Assembly: GCA_949358305.1 (NCBI GenBank)
Contig: OX442319.1
Coordinates: 10,726,001-10,790,000 of the forward strand
From: Strigamia acuminata
Taxonomy: Eukaryota > Arthropoda > Chilopoda > Geophilomorpha > Linotaeniidae
Direction: 5' to 3'
Length of the DNA: 64,000 nt
Positions 20,640 to 31,984 of the stretch are shown piece by piece. The notes under the pieces were generated by a model. That model worked only from the letters and a program-made list of their open reading frames with translations, was not told where the DNA came from and did no database searches. The first letter of the stretch is position 1. Each line of letters opens with the position of its first letter. Made by a program: the position numbers and the translations under genes.

Positions 20640-20838
20640 ACTATTGTTCGACATCTCTACATTGTGTAGTCATGGTTACCAAAAAAAGCTTTTGATACCA
20701 CATCAAACCTACCAAGCTTTTTGCCTAAGTTATGAACAAAAACCCAAACAATTTTTGACATCAGATATAAACAAACCCCACAAGTAAGTAAGCCAACACA
20801 ACATTCCACCAATCGCCACTTAAACATCAATTTTTCAG
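20640..20838 (+). promoter_or_regulatory. upstream region and 5' UTR intron of ACD-like copy 4
   Basis: TATTGTTCGACATCTCTACA and TGTGTAGTCATGGTTACC match copy 2 most closely. Inferred 5' UTR intron from GTAAGTAAG (20784) to TTTTTCAG (20838). Confidence 0.5.
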
Positions 20839-20872
20839 TCTCCTCCTTGTTCTGCATGGAGAAAAAGAGCAA

Positions 20873-22360
20873 ATGGCGCCACGAAAGAAACCGCCCGATA
20901 TATTGCTAGGAAAAGTAGAACGTGCCGGAAGACAGTGGATTTTGGCCGTCGAGTTAACACCCGAAATGGAAAACGTCAACGTCACCGTTTTAGACGACCT
21001 CGTGCAAATCTCAGGACGCTACCAACGAGATGAAACCTCGGAAATGGTTCACTTCGAAGAACAACACGAGATTCCTGTCGGCTACAGAGTAGTGTCGCAC
21101 AACAGGAACCATTGCCGAGTCGTAGTGGTGGCCACTCATCACGAAACCAGAGAGGAACGCAGGAGGAGTGTCGACGAGCACGCCAGAGACTGTGCCAAGC
21201 CGAACGTCAAAGACAAAGAGTGTGGTCAGTGTGCCAAGCCGAACGGCAATTGTAGCGTCGAGGATGACGTCGTAGAGCGTGTCTGGCCAGACGTCGGGGA
21301 GGACGACATAGAGGACGTCAGGAATGGTGTCAGAGAGGATGTCGACAATGGTGTCAGAGAAGACATCTGCAATTGTGACAGAGAGGACGTCAGGAATGGT
21401 GTCAAAGAGGACGTCAGTAATGGTGTCAGAGAGGATGTCAGGAAAAAATGCAGAAAGGATGTCAGGAAAAATGGCAGAGAGGATGTCAGGAAAAATGGCA
21501 GAGAGGATGTCAGGAAAGATGGCAGAGAGGACGACAGAGATGGTTTCAGAGAGTGTATCAAAGTGTGTATTAAACGGGACAGGAGGGGTGACAGAGAGGG
21601 AAGGAAGGACGGCAGGAGGAGTGTCAGAGATGATGCCAGGAGGTGTCTCACCCCTCCTGACTCCCCTCCTCACGACAGAGAGGATGACAGAGGGTGTGTC
21701 AGGGAGGACGGCAAGAGGAGTGTCAGAGATGATGCCAGGAGGTGTTTTACCCCTCCTGACACCCCTCCTGACACCCCTCCTAACGACAGAGAGGATGACA
21801 GAGGGTGTGTCAGGGAGGACGGCAAGAGGAGTGTCAGAGATGATGCCAGGAGGTATGTCACCCCTCCTGACACCCCTCCTAACGACAGAGAGGATGACAG
21901 AGGGTGTGTCAGGGAGGACGGCAAGAGGAGTGTCAGAGATGATGCCTGGAGGTGTGTCACTCTTCCTGACACCCCTCCTAACGACAGAGAGGATGTCAGA
22001 GGGTGTGTCAGGGAGGACGGCAAGAGGAGTGTCAGAGATGATGCTTGGAGGTGTGTCACCCCTCCTGACACCCCTCCTAACGTCAGAGACAATGTCAGGA
22101 GGGGTTTCACCCCTATTGACACCCCTCCTAACGTCAGAGACAATGTCAGGAGGGGTCTCAGGGAAAACGGCAGGAGGGGTGTCAGAGAGACTCACAAAAA
22201 GAATGCCAGGGTTGGTACCGAACAGAATGGCGAAGATGACGATGACGATGAAGATGTCTATTTGAATACGCCTGACGAATTCGAGAGCGAGTTTGAAAGC
22301 CCGGCTGAAACGGAACCATCGGGCGCAACCAGTCCTGTGTTTAGACATCACAAAAAGTAA
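20873..22360 (+). CDS. ACD-like protein with two kinds of repeat tail, copy 4
   Basis: 495 aa, MAPRKKPPDILLGKVERAG start. The ACD-like domain covers residues about 8-98 (WILAVELTPEM, NVNVTVLDDLVQISGRYQR, FEEQHEIPVGYR, RVVVVATHHE). Residues about 130-230 are short R/D/E units (REDVRNGV, KNGREDVR). Residues about 265-430 are five copies of a 33-residue unit made of CVREDGKRSVRDDARR, CVTPPDTPPN and DREDDRG (99 bp in DNA); one copy has an extra PPDT. An Asp/Glu-rich end follows (GEDDDDDEDV). Cysteines recur once or twice per 33-residue unit, unlike the copy 2 tail. The 99-bp repeat is young and its copy number is probably variable between individuals. Confidence 0.65.
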   Translation: MAPRKKPPDILLGKVERAGRQWILAVELTPEMENVNVTVLDDLVQISGRYQRDETSEMVHFEEQHEIPVGYRVVSHNRNHCRVVVVATHHETREERRRSVDEHARDCAKPNVKDKECGQCAKPNGNCSVEDDVVERVWPDVGEDDIEDVRNGVREDVDNGVREDICNCDREDVRNGVKEDVSNGVREDVRKKCRKDVRKNGREDVRKNGREDVRKDGREDDRDGFRECIKVCIKRDRRGDREGRKDGRRSVRDDARRCLTPPDSPPHDREDDRGCVREDGKRSVRDDARRCFTPPDTPPDTPPNDREDDRGCVREDGKRSVRDDARRYVTPPDTPPNDREDDRGCVREDGKRSVRDDAWRCVTLPDTPPNDREDVRGCVREDGKRSVRDDAWRCVTPPDTPPNVRDNVRRGFTPIDTPPNVRDNVRRGLRENGRRGVRETHKKNARVGTEQNGEDDDDDEDVYLNTPDEFESEFESPAETEPSGATSPVFRHHKK

Positions 22361-22980
22361 TGTTTAAATGAGTGAGATGTTTTCTTTTGGCAATGTGGAA
22401 AAAAGGAAAGCGAATTTGGACAAATAAATAAAAAGAAAAAAACAAAAAAGATGTTTTTGTGGCTGTTTATTGTTTCATTTTTTTGGATTTTATACAAGCA
22501 ATAATGACAATTATGTCGACGTAGCGGGACATGTTAAAGAGACAATTTTTATATTAAAAAAATATTTTATTATTATAAAAAATTGTTTAACTTTATTTTT
22601 AAATTATTAATTTCATAATTCACCTTCGTTCAACTCGTATCGTTAATAGCGTTGAACTATTAAGGGGTTTCCAAAATGATACGCTGAAGAAGTTGCCGAA
22701 TATAAATTAATTAAAACAAATAGAAGGCACAAATTTTATGATCTTCAATTTGCTGATAATATAGGCTTAAGGTACCATAATTAAAATATATATAAAAACA
22801 ATAAAACAGTGGTTTTAATTGTCCGCGGCTTATCCTTCGATTCTGAATCACCGGCCTTCTGCTCTTTGATAATTTTCAAAAACAATTCGTACGAAAATTG
22901 AAAAATAATAATTAACAGATGGCAATAACATTTAATTACAACAAAATAATAGTACACGTGCAAGCAATTGCATTTTGCTG
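22361..22980. other. intergenic
   Basis: 3' flank of ACD-like copy 4 (AATAAATAAA near 22420), then AT-rich DNA leading to the promoter of the giant secreted protein. Nothing else is supported. Confidence 0.5.
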
Positions 22981-22988
22981 TATATATA
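22981..22988 (+). promoter_or_regulatory. TATA box of the giant secreted-protein gene
   Basis: TATATATA lies 58 bp upstream of the ATG at 23046, and an initiator-like CATCAG sits about 30 bp downstream of it. A strong TATA and short leader are typical of highly expressed secreted-protein genes. Confidence 0.6.
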
Positions 22989-23045
22989 CCCCCAAAGATT
23001 CCTCCAAACGCATCAGCTCTTTCTACGAGAGCAGACTGAACCAAC

Positions 23046-26000
23046 ATGGCAAACCATTGCCTCGGTTTCGTGTTTCTTGCGCTCTTTATTGGCGGTGAGT
23101 AATATTCTTTTTTAAAAAATAGCATTTTATAATTTTATTTTTTGTAGTGGCATTTGGAGGCGCCAAACAATACACGGTATCATCTGAATTTTACAAATTT
23201 CTCAAGGAAGCCCGAGCCGGCGGAGTAAATGTTCAGCCAAGAATAACCGGCCACTCGGACGGCACTTACTCAATATCAATCAAAACGAGCAAAGGCACGA
23301 GTGAACTGAAGAAAATCAACAAGAGTTCGGTCGATATTTTCACCGAGTTATTCACCAACCCGAACCTAATTATTTCCGTCGTATCGCAAAGCGGTAAAGA
23401 GGTTACCATCTCGGTCACCGAAAGCTCCGGAACATCAGCCTACACTTATTCTTCCTCCCAGTTCGGTGGTGGAGCCAAAGAGTTCACGGTCACTTCTGAA
23501 TTCTACAGTTTTCTCACGGAAGCGCGAGCTGGTGGCGAGAACGTCAAACCCAAAATAACCTCCAATTCGGACGGGACTTACACCGTATCGATCACCACGA
23601 GCAAAGGCACGCGCGAGCTGAAAAACATAAAGAAAAATTCAGTCGATCTTTTCGCTCAATTATTCACCAATCCGAATTTAAAGATTTCCGTCGTTTCGAA
23701 AAGCGGTTCGAACGTCAAGATTTCCGTCGTTGAAGAGTCTGCAGGATCGGCCTACACTTATTCGCCGAACTTTTCGTCCGGTGGCGGAGCCAAAGAGTTT
23801 ACAGTCACTTCTGAATTCTATAGTTTCGTCACTGAGGCGCGAGGTGGCGGAGATAAAGTCACACCGAAAATTACCAATAATTCGGACGGGACTTACACGA
23901 TATCGATCACCACGAGCAAAGGCACGCGCGAGCTGAAGAATATAAAGAAAAATGATGTCGATCTTTTCGCTCAATTATTTACCAATCCGAACTTAAAGAT
24001 TTCCGTTGTTTCAAAAAGCGGTTCGAACGTCAAGATTTCCGTCGTTGAAGAGTCGTCGTCGACATCGTACAGCTACACTTCCACTTCAACTTACGTTGGG
24101 AGTGGAACGGTAAGCCGGGACGGATCCCAGGAGGTTAAATCTTACACGGTAACTATTGAGTTTTATGATTTCATCACCGAAGCTCGAAGTGGCACAGTGT
24201 ATGGCAAACCCGTGATTACGACTAATACGGACGGTACATACACGATAACGATTACGACGAGCAAAGGCAAACGTGTGTTGAAGAATATTCGCAAGGAATT
24301 GGTCGATTTTTTCGTTCAATTATACACCAATCCGAGTTTAAAAATTTCTTTCGACTCCAAAAGCGGTCCGAACGTTAAGATTTCCGTTAGCGAAGAGTCC
24401 GATGGATCATCTCCGGTGCAATTGAACAGCGAAACCATCCAGTTGATTAAAGATTTCCAAACTAATCCTGATTTGCAACTTACGCATGTGAGCGAAAAGA
24501 ATGGTGTTTACACGATGACGTTTCTGGATAAGGGTAAAACGAGAACCATCACCGGTATCCCGTCTAAAGTGGCGGAAATTATCATCTATAAGTCCAAACA
24601 CCCAAGCTCCAAGGTCAACTTGTCTCCTTCGGGCAAGGCTAGCATTCCGATAACCTCGCCAGCAGTCAGAAGAATTTACACGATTGGACCGAAGTTTTTA
24701 GAAGCGTACAACTTTCTGAAGAAAAATCCGACGAGTCAGGTGAACGTTAAACAGGAACCGGATAACACTTACACACTGACTATTACACTCGATGGCAAAC
24801 CGCAAACTTACAAGAATGTGGATATCAGTTTAGCGCAACTTCTAATTTTCCTGTTCAAAAACCCAAAAGTCGACTTTAAAGTGACGCCGCAACCCGATGG
24901 CAAATACAAAATTGTTTTACCGAAAAATGCGGATAATGCACCGACCACGAGTGCGATTCCAATAAATTTCATTCCCGCGCTGGAGAAAATCTTGGATAAT
25001 CCGAATGTCACGGTGGAAATTGAAGAACCAAAAACCGCGGAGTTTCAATTGGTAGTGAACGACGGTGAAGAAAAGAAAACTTATAAAGTGCCAAAAACGT
25101 TGATTCCAGTGGTTGAAAAACTGCTGAAAACTCCCAAACGAAAGGACGGTAAACCAAGTTACAACTTGTTATCGAAAAATGGCAAAAACCATCATATCTC
25201 TTTGAACACTGCGCCTGAGACGACCACTCGTCCCGTTGACGAAAACTTCGTCTCGTTCATCAAACAGTTGGAGAAGAAACCAGATCTAGCCAAGCAGATA
25301 ACCTACAACATACAACCTACCGGCGATAAGCGGTATGACATCACCGTCAATTTGGGCCATAGAAAGTATGTTTTTAAGAAACTACCGCATAACTTTGTGC
25401 AGTTTTTCATCAACTTCGTCAACAACCCGAAGAACACGCCGCATACAATCACTAAACATGACACCCCTGAGCCTAAACATCACTTGACCAAAGATTTACC
25501 GCATAAACCTGGAAAGCCACACTTGACCAAAGATTTACCGCATAAACCTGGAAAGCCACACTTGACCAAAGATTTACCGCATAAACCTGGAAAGCCACAC
25601 TTGACCAAAGATGTACCGCATAAACCGAGACACACACTTACTGTTAACCAACCAGCTGGAAATGAAGAAGTTCCATTAAAAGTTAAGCCCGCGACCAAAC
25701 ATGAGATATCGACAACTAAATTCCCATCCACACATAAGATCAAACCTGAACGCAAGAGACCAACAGGAAACAAACCCGTGCGTGACCCCAACCAGCAGGT
25801 GGTGAAAAGAGTTTACCACCCAAAAGAAACCAAACCAACAACACTGGACTTGCTAAACACGGTGAAAAACTCTCCCCACTTGAAAATTTCCGTGAAACCA
25901 ACAAAACCAGGCTATTACGAAATTGCTGTCGACGACGGATTTCACAAGACCACTTACCCAGACGTGCCTGTAACAACACTGACCACCTTAATCAAAGTCA

Positions 26001-29000
26001 GAAGCAACAAAAATCTTCCGTTTGAAATATTGCCTTCGCAGAAGCCAGGACACGTCAATGTCAAGGTGCCGGACGAAAACTCTCCGGACACGAAACGTTT
26101 CCCCGTTTCAGCTGACATTCTCGAAGTTACCGATTCAATTAGAAATGATCCCAAAAGCGAATTGGAAATCACGCCGGATAAAAACGGCCGCTTTACGGTT
26201 CTCACTAGACGGAAAGGAAAAGAACACAAACTCAAAGATCTTCCATCGGATGCGGTAGAAACTCTCGTGCGACTGAAATCCGACGACACTCTCGCATTCA
26301 ACATCAAACCAGGCAAAAATGGAAAGCTAGACTTGATTATACCGAAACACCATCCGAAACCCGTGAAAACTAAACTCACGCCTAACATTCTCGAACTTAT
26401 CGGAAGATTGAAGAAAAACCCGTACGCGACATTCACTCTTCTGCCTGGTAAAAAGCCACACACCTTTACGATCCTGTTGAAAGACGGAGCCAAAACAAAA
26501 ACCTACCCGGACGTAACGTACGAACTCATTCCGATCCTCTCGCAAATGTACCTTACACCGACCGTCGATTTTGAAATCAAACCGACCAAAGACGGCAGTA
26601 TACAATTCTTGCCTTCCCACTCGAAACCCGGCGACCTCTACTTTGATATCCCCAATCGCGTTTTCGATATCATCTCTTCCATCAAGTCGAAGCCCTGGTC
26701 TACGATCAAAATCGAGCCTACGAAACGTGATTACTCGGTGATTGTCACGCATCTGAGTCGTCACAACACCCACAGGAACATCAAACCAAACGACGTGCGC
26801 CTGATCGTTTATCTCGTAGCAAACAACAAGCTGCCATTTTCTGTGAAACCAAACGAATATGGCGTCACTCTGGTCGTGCCGAAAGCTGACGGAAACACGC
26901 GCTTTGTCGATTTAACGCCGGGCGGATTAAACGAAAAGATTATCCGGTTGACTCGAAACAAGAAACACCCGTCCGTCACCTTCAAGAGAAACAAAAACAA
27001 GCGTACATTGTTTGATGTGAATGTTGGAGGTAATGGCGGCGATTTCACCCTCGTTCCGCCATCGGTTTTGGAGTTGGTGATGTCACTCGTGACGCACCCT
27101 GGCTCCAACTTCAAGATCGAACCGCAAGCCAATGGCGGAATGGCTGCTCTTGTGCCCGAATTCCGCTCCCAGACCACCCACGTGAAAATTACGAGCGACA
27201 AAGTACAACTCATTAACGATCTGCGCAGAAAACCCGTAAATCGCATCACGTTGAGACGAGACAAACAAGGATACTTCGACATTGATTTCGACACACCCGA
27301 AGGAAAGAAAACATTGAAGCACATCAAACCCAGAGCCAGTCAGTTCTTAGTCGACGTAGTCACCAATCCTAGACTTCCGTTCTACATTTACTCCGACAGC
27401 GGTGACTACAAATTGGTCGTTCCGAAACGACCGAGCGCACCGAAATTCACTCACTTGCCAAAGAACGTACTCGAATTCGTCATCAAACAAGTGAAAAATC
27501 CTCACTTGACTCTCGACATCACACCCGACCATAAAAAGCCGGGACAATTCGACGTCGACTTTTCCATTGACGGGAAGAAGATTCAACATTTCCCCAATTT
27601 AAATCAACGTACGATCGAGTTCGTCAACGTTTTATTCGCGCATCCGGGCGTGAAGTTGGAAACCGAGAAGGACAGCGACGGAACCGAAGTGGTCGTTTTA
27701 CGGAGATTGAATTTGCCGACTGTGGATTATACGATTTCCCCAAATGTCGTCAAATTCCTCCACCATCTTACCAAACCAACCGTCAATTTTGCTTCGGCAA
27801 AACACGGTAAACCAGGCACGTTTGATTTGACATTGGGATACACCGGCGGAGCCAAGAAGACGTTTCCCGGCATCAAAACCCTCTTCTTTGAACCAATCTT
27901 TTTGATTCTAACCAAAAGACTTCACCACGTTCACAGTTACCTCGACGGTGCTGGCAAGTTCAGATTGAGTGTCCCCAAACGATCGGTCACTCTCAATAAC
28001 TTCAAAGTCCAACCTGACTTTTATTCCTTCCTGACCAAAATCCAAACGGAACTTCCGTCACTCAGTTTCACTCTGACAAGAGCCGGAAACAGCTTCGACT
28101 TGGTTTTGGCGACAAAATCACACAAGCAGACCTTCAAGAACTTTTCGCCATCCGCCATTGAATTTTTCATCCAATATTTGACTCATCCGAAGAGGAAGAC
28201 CGAAGTTAAAACGGTAGTGCGCGGAGGTAAAAGCGAAGTTGAAGTCAACGTGCTCAGACGGACGTTGAAAAAGGGAGCTCACGATGTTGTTTTCAACAAT
28301 GTGACATCGGTGTTCATCCAGTTGATCAACGACCTTCGTAGGAAGACAGGCAATTCCATAACGATCCAACGAAAAGGAGATCTTACTCTGCTTCTTGGCT
28401 ATGGGAAGAAAGGAGTGCAATTCGACCACTTCGAGCCGGCAATCCTCATCGAGTTGCTCGTTTCGATCCTAGCCGATCCTAACTTCCGTTATACCGCCAA
28501 ATTAGGCCCGGCTGGAACGTACACGTTTATCGCCCACGACTTGAAGAGAAATCTGGAATTCCATTCCTTGAATGCGGCTGTCAAAGCCAAAGGAAGTCAA
28601 TTGACCGGTTCTTCCGACGCTTCGTTAGTACTAACACGGGATGCAAAACACAGATTGGTTTTGTCCACTTCGATCAACCGAGGAGGTGCACAAGAACTTA
28701 AGGATATTGACATTGAGACTGTCATGTATCTTGCACTGTCAACCGTGTACAAAAATTTGCATTTTGATGAAAAGAAAAGTGCAACTGGACAGATCACAAC
28801 TTACCTCCGATTGCCTGCCGTGGAGCGAAGTTATGATATAACGCGGTTCAAAGCGAATCCGAAAACTGTTTGGGACATTTCTAGGTCTTTAGGTGGAAGA
28901 TTTGCAACCACGTATACTTGGCTGAGCAGACTTGTTAAAGAAGTTTCCTCAAATGTTTTACATAGAAAGGGATCTGGAGCTAAAGAAGTTTCCTCAAACG

Positions 29001-29555
29001 TTTTACAAAGAATAAGATCTGGAGCTAAAGAAGTTTCTTCGAATGTTTTACAAAGAATTGGATCTGGAGTATCGGAAGTTTCTTCGAACGTTATAGGAAG
29101 AATAGGATCTGGAGTCAATTACTTCATAGGAAGAAAACATAAATCTGTTAAAAAAGTCGTAAGTTTAACTTTTAATTCAATTTATTTTTATATATTAGTA
29201 TTATCACCTGTTGATGTCTGGTGTTTTACCTAGTGGCAAAACTCAAAATTACTCACAATTTCAATTGCCAGCATAAAGTAAGGGTCTAGTTTTTTTGAAC
29301 ACAACTGTACATTCTCATCATTGCGAGTAATTGGATAAACATTAGTGTCCATAAACTGTTGAGGGCACCAAAGAGGTTTCTTTTGGTGTTGAGGGCACCA
29401 AGGAGGTCTCTTTTGGTGTTGAGGGCACCAAGGAGGTCTTTTTTGGTGTTGAGGGCACCAAGGAGGTCTCTTTTGGTGTTGAGGGCACTAAGGAGGTCTC
29501 TTTTGGTGTTGAGGGCACTAAGGAGGTCTCTTTTGGTGTTGAGAGTCTAGAATAA
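23046..29555 (+). CDS. giant secreted cysteine-free repeat protein, family not recognised
   Basis: Exon 1 (23046-23094) encodes a signal peptide, MANHCLGFVFLALFIG; exon 2 is 23148-29158 and adds 2,004 residues. Phase is exact at the GTAAGT donor at 29159. A tentative last exon, 29364-29555, adds 63 residues. Residues about 20-420 hold four close copies of a roughly 100-aa unit (YTVSSEFYKFLKEARAGG, SDGTYSISIKTSKGT, LFTNPNLIISVV). The rest is about 15-17 diverged relatives with the theme hydrophobic helix, NP, beta-hairpin with DG or KNG turn, VP. A Pro/Lys/His linker near residues 770-900 carries HLTKDLPHKPGKP four times. The end has KEVSSNVLQRIGSGA-like 15-mers. No cysteine appears after the signal peptide and tryptophan is very rare. 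A structural role (silk, glue, matrix or cuticle) is inference from secretion, size and repeats. Confidence 0.8.
29361..29540 (+). repeat. 30-bp tandem repeat, six copies, possibly coding
   Basis: Exactly six 30-bp units (GAGGGCACCAAGGAGGTCTC plus TTTTGGTGTT). In one frame each reads VEGTKEVSFG, resembling the KEVSSNV repeats at the end of exon 2 of the giant protein. The copy at 34050 has a single unit and keeps the same frame and stop. The preceding acceptor (CTGTTGAG) has a weak pyrimidine tract, so the exon call is tentative. Confidence 0.8.
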
Positions 29556-29626
29556 TCAAAGATTTAGTAGAGCTGCGGAAGAAACGGGGACGTTTATTGA
29601 CGGCGTATGGAGTAAGTAATAAGTAA

Positions 29627-30552
29627 CGGGTCGGGTCACTTCATCGAATCCCGTTTCATCGAATTTTCATTTTTTCACATTTTTTGAAATTTGAGAAAAC
29701 GGGGGTCGTTTCATCGAATTTTAAATTATGCAGTACGTTTCATCGAATTTTCGGCAATCACTGGGGATGTTATGCACGTCGTCGCTACATGCGTTTCAGG
29801 TTGTCTGACGTGCGTTGTACGTTACGGGCAATTCCACGGCCGCCACGGGCCCAGACATGGCCGGGTGCGGCTGCAACACGACGGAATTCGGCTGCTGCTA
29901 CGACAATTCGGCGGCCGCAACGGGTCCAAACAAGGCTGGGTGCGGATGCGACACGACAGAGTTCGGATGCTGCCCGGATTACAAAACGACGGCCGGGGGA
30001 ACCAACTACGACGGATGTCCGTGCTACTCGATGCCGTTCGGCTGCTGTCCGGACAAGCAGACGCCGGCGCAGGGCCCAAACTTCTTGGGCTGTGACTGCC
30101 ACGCGACGGTCTACGGGTGCTGCCCCGACGGACAGACCGCCGCTAAAGGGTTCGGAGAAGAAGGGTGCGGAAGTTGCAAGTCGACGGAATTCGGGTGTTG
30201 TTTGGACGGTCAGACGCCGGCAAAAGGCTTCCACAACGAGAGATGCGAATAGTGCGAGAAATCTGAGTTTGGTTGCTGTCCGGATGGTGTGACTCCTGCT
30301 GGGGGACTCCTGCTGGGGGACTCCTGCTGGTTGACCCCAGCATGGCGGATGCGGGTGCAGGCACAGCGTTTATGGGTGCTGTCCCGACGATCAGACGTCG
30401 GCTGAAGGATACCACAACGAGGGATGCGACAGGTGCGATAAAACTCAGTTTTTAAACTGTACCGTTTCATCGAAAATTTTGCAAAAACGGTACGTTTCAT
30501 TGAAAAAAAAAGACATTCGATGAAACGGGATTCGATGAAGTGACCCGACTTC
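29627..30552. mobile_element. MULE-like TIR element carrying papilin cassettes
   Basis: Long terminal inverted repeats start TCGGGTCACTTCATCGAATC at 29631 and continue CCGTTTCATCGAAT; the right end is the reverse complement, ending at 30548. AATAAGTAA flanks the element at 29618-29626 and 30553-30561, a 9-bp target duplication as made by Mutator-like elements. Subterminal repeats of CGTTTCATCGAATTTT occur on both sides. The inside is not transposase but a GC-richer string of papilin-type cassettes. The element lies immediately 3' of the giant gene. Confidence 0.75.
29815..30453 (+). pseudogene. decayed papilin-type cysteine cassettes inside a transposon
   Basis: Seven to eight cassettes of the form TEFGCCPDGxTxAxGPNxxGC (seen as TEFGCCYDNSAAATGPNKAG, SMPFGCCPDKQTPAQGPN, TVYGCCPDGQTAAKGF). 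These are the repeats found in papilin/lacunin matrix proteins. A TAG at 30250-30252 interrupts the sixth, and a triplicated 17-bp segment (CTCCTGCTGGGGGACTC type, 30293-30335) shifts the frame before the last full one (VYGCCPDDQTSAEG). No start codon, signal peptide or Kunitz domain is present. It is a captured gene fragment, not a papilin gene. Confidence 0.75.
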
Positions 30553-30589
30553 AATAAGTAAGTAACAAGATAATATAGACTCTGAAATA

Positions 30590-31984
30590 GTAAGAAGTTG
30601 TTTGACAAAACTCGATGGATTTTTGCCCAACATCTTCACAATATTATTTCGATAGAAATCTAATTGTGTCGTAAGTAATGTAATAATACTAATAAATCCC
30701 TCGTCATCATCGATAGTTTCATAAAACTCTTACAAAAACAATTCGGATTATAAATTAAAATATTGGAATTATAAATTCAGATGACACCTCATTTTCAAAA
30801 AAAAATTTGCATCGTGATTGACTGAATAAGAAATGAACTAATATCAAGTTGGAAGTATTTATTTAGATGGGGAAAGTCTTCATCTTCCAGACAGAGGAGT
30901 AGTTTGTCCACAGATCTGTCCTCGACAGAAAGGAGGCGGCAAAGGAGCGCGACCAAAAGCGTCACAAAGACCAAAAGCACGAACGAAACGTGCATAGAAT
31001 ATTCAATATTATTAATTTTTTAAACTTTGACTAATTTGTTTTCAGTTTGATCTAATAAACTGGTTTGATTGTTTAATAACATTCTTGTATGTTAATTTGT
31101 GACAAAAAAAATAAAAATAAAAACAGAGGATTTGGATCATTTTTCCTAAAGCAGCAAAGAAATCATCTATTTTTGGTGGATGACAAAAGCTCTCATTTAG
31201 TTAAATTTTAAGCTTCCACACAATAAATAATACATTTCCGACAAAAATTAAAAACACCAATGCTGGGAAACTGAACCAAAAATAAAAATATGTCCAAAAA
31301 TATACCACTGGATCTGTCCGTCACTGCAATACCAATTCCTCGCAGAATTATCCGCAATTCAGTCACAGAGCTTCCGCGGTGCCAACGAGTCGTAGAGCAT
31401 CCGCGGTGCCAACGAAACCCGCAGAAGATTCGCAAGAAACCGCCACACACGGCACAGTCTATCTGTGTTACGCATACTTAAGACGCAAGGCATGCAATTA
31501 GCATAACCCGCCACACACGGCACAGTCTATCTGTTCTGCGCGTTTAAGACGTTAGGCATGCAATTAACAGAACAGCCAATGAGGTTGGATTCCACTGTCC
31601 AACCAACATAACTAAGTGATACATTGGCTTTTATAGCGGTTGTTTACACACTGTACACAAAACGAGGCCTGGACTTTCAACAACCATTATTAATTACAAA
31701 ATGTGATAATTAAATTTAAAAAAAATTTTATTAAGTTAATAAGCAGACAATGAATTTCTTTACACAAAATATTTGTAAAATACAATGTATGTATATTTTT
31801 TTAAAAAAATCTCCCGTTTTAGTTATTTTGAAACAACGCCTTCTTTTGACAAATTTGTTCTCGTGTTGGCGGTTGATATTTATAACAATCTTGAATTTTA
31901 ACAATTCCTCTGTCTGATAATATAGTCTGCATCTAGGCAACGACAGATAAAACAATTTTTTTTCCAACCTTTGTATATTTGTGT
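30590..31984 (+). repeat. duplicated unit 1, with repeat-element A copy
   Basis: The start (TTTGACAAAACTCGATGGA, TAATTGTGTCGTAAGTAAT) is repeated at 31990. Within it, from about 31303, is repeat element A: ATACCACTGGATCTGTCCGT through GCATGCAATTA, a CTTTTATAGCGGTTGTTT promoter-like stretch and CAACGCCTTCTTTTGACAAA. A 66-codon open stretch on the minus strand (30795-30995) begins with a hydrophobic run but has no recognised domain. Confidence 0.55.

Noticed and set aside
21011-22351. 446-codon and shorter open frames antisense to ACD copy 4
   Set aside because: Mirror of the same codon repeat; no domain, and the sense frame has paralogs.
23678-29118. Many antisense open frames within the giant gene
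   Set aside because: Shadows of a biased, repetitive coding exon; no motif or splice support.
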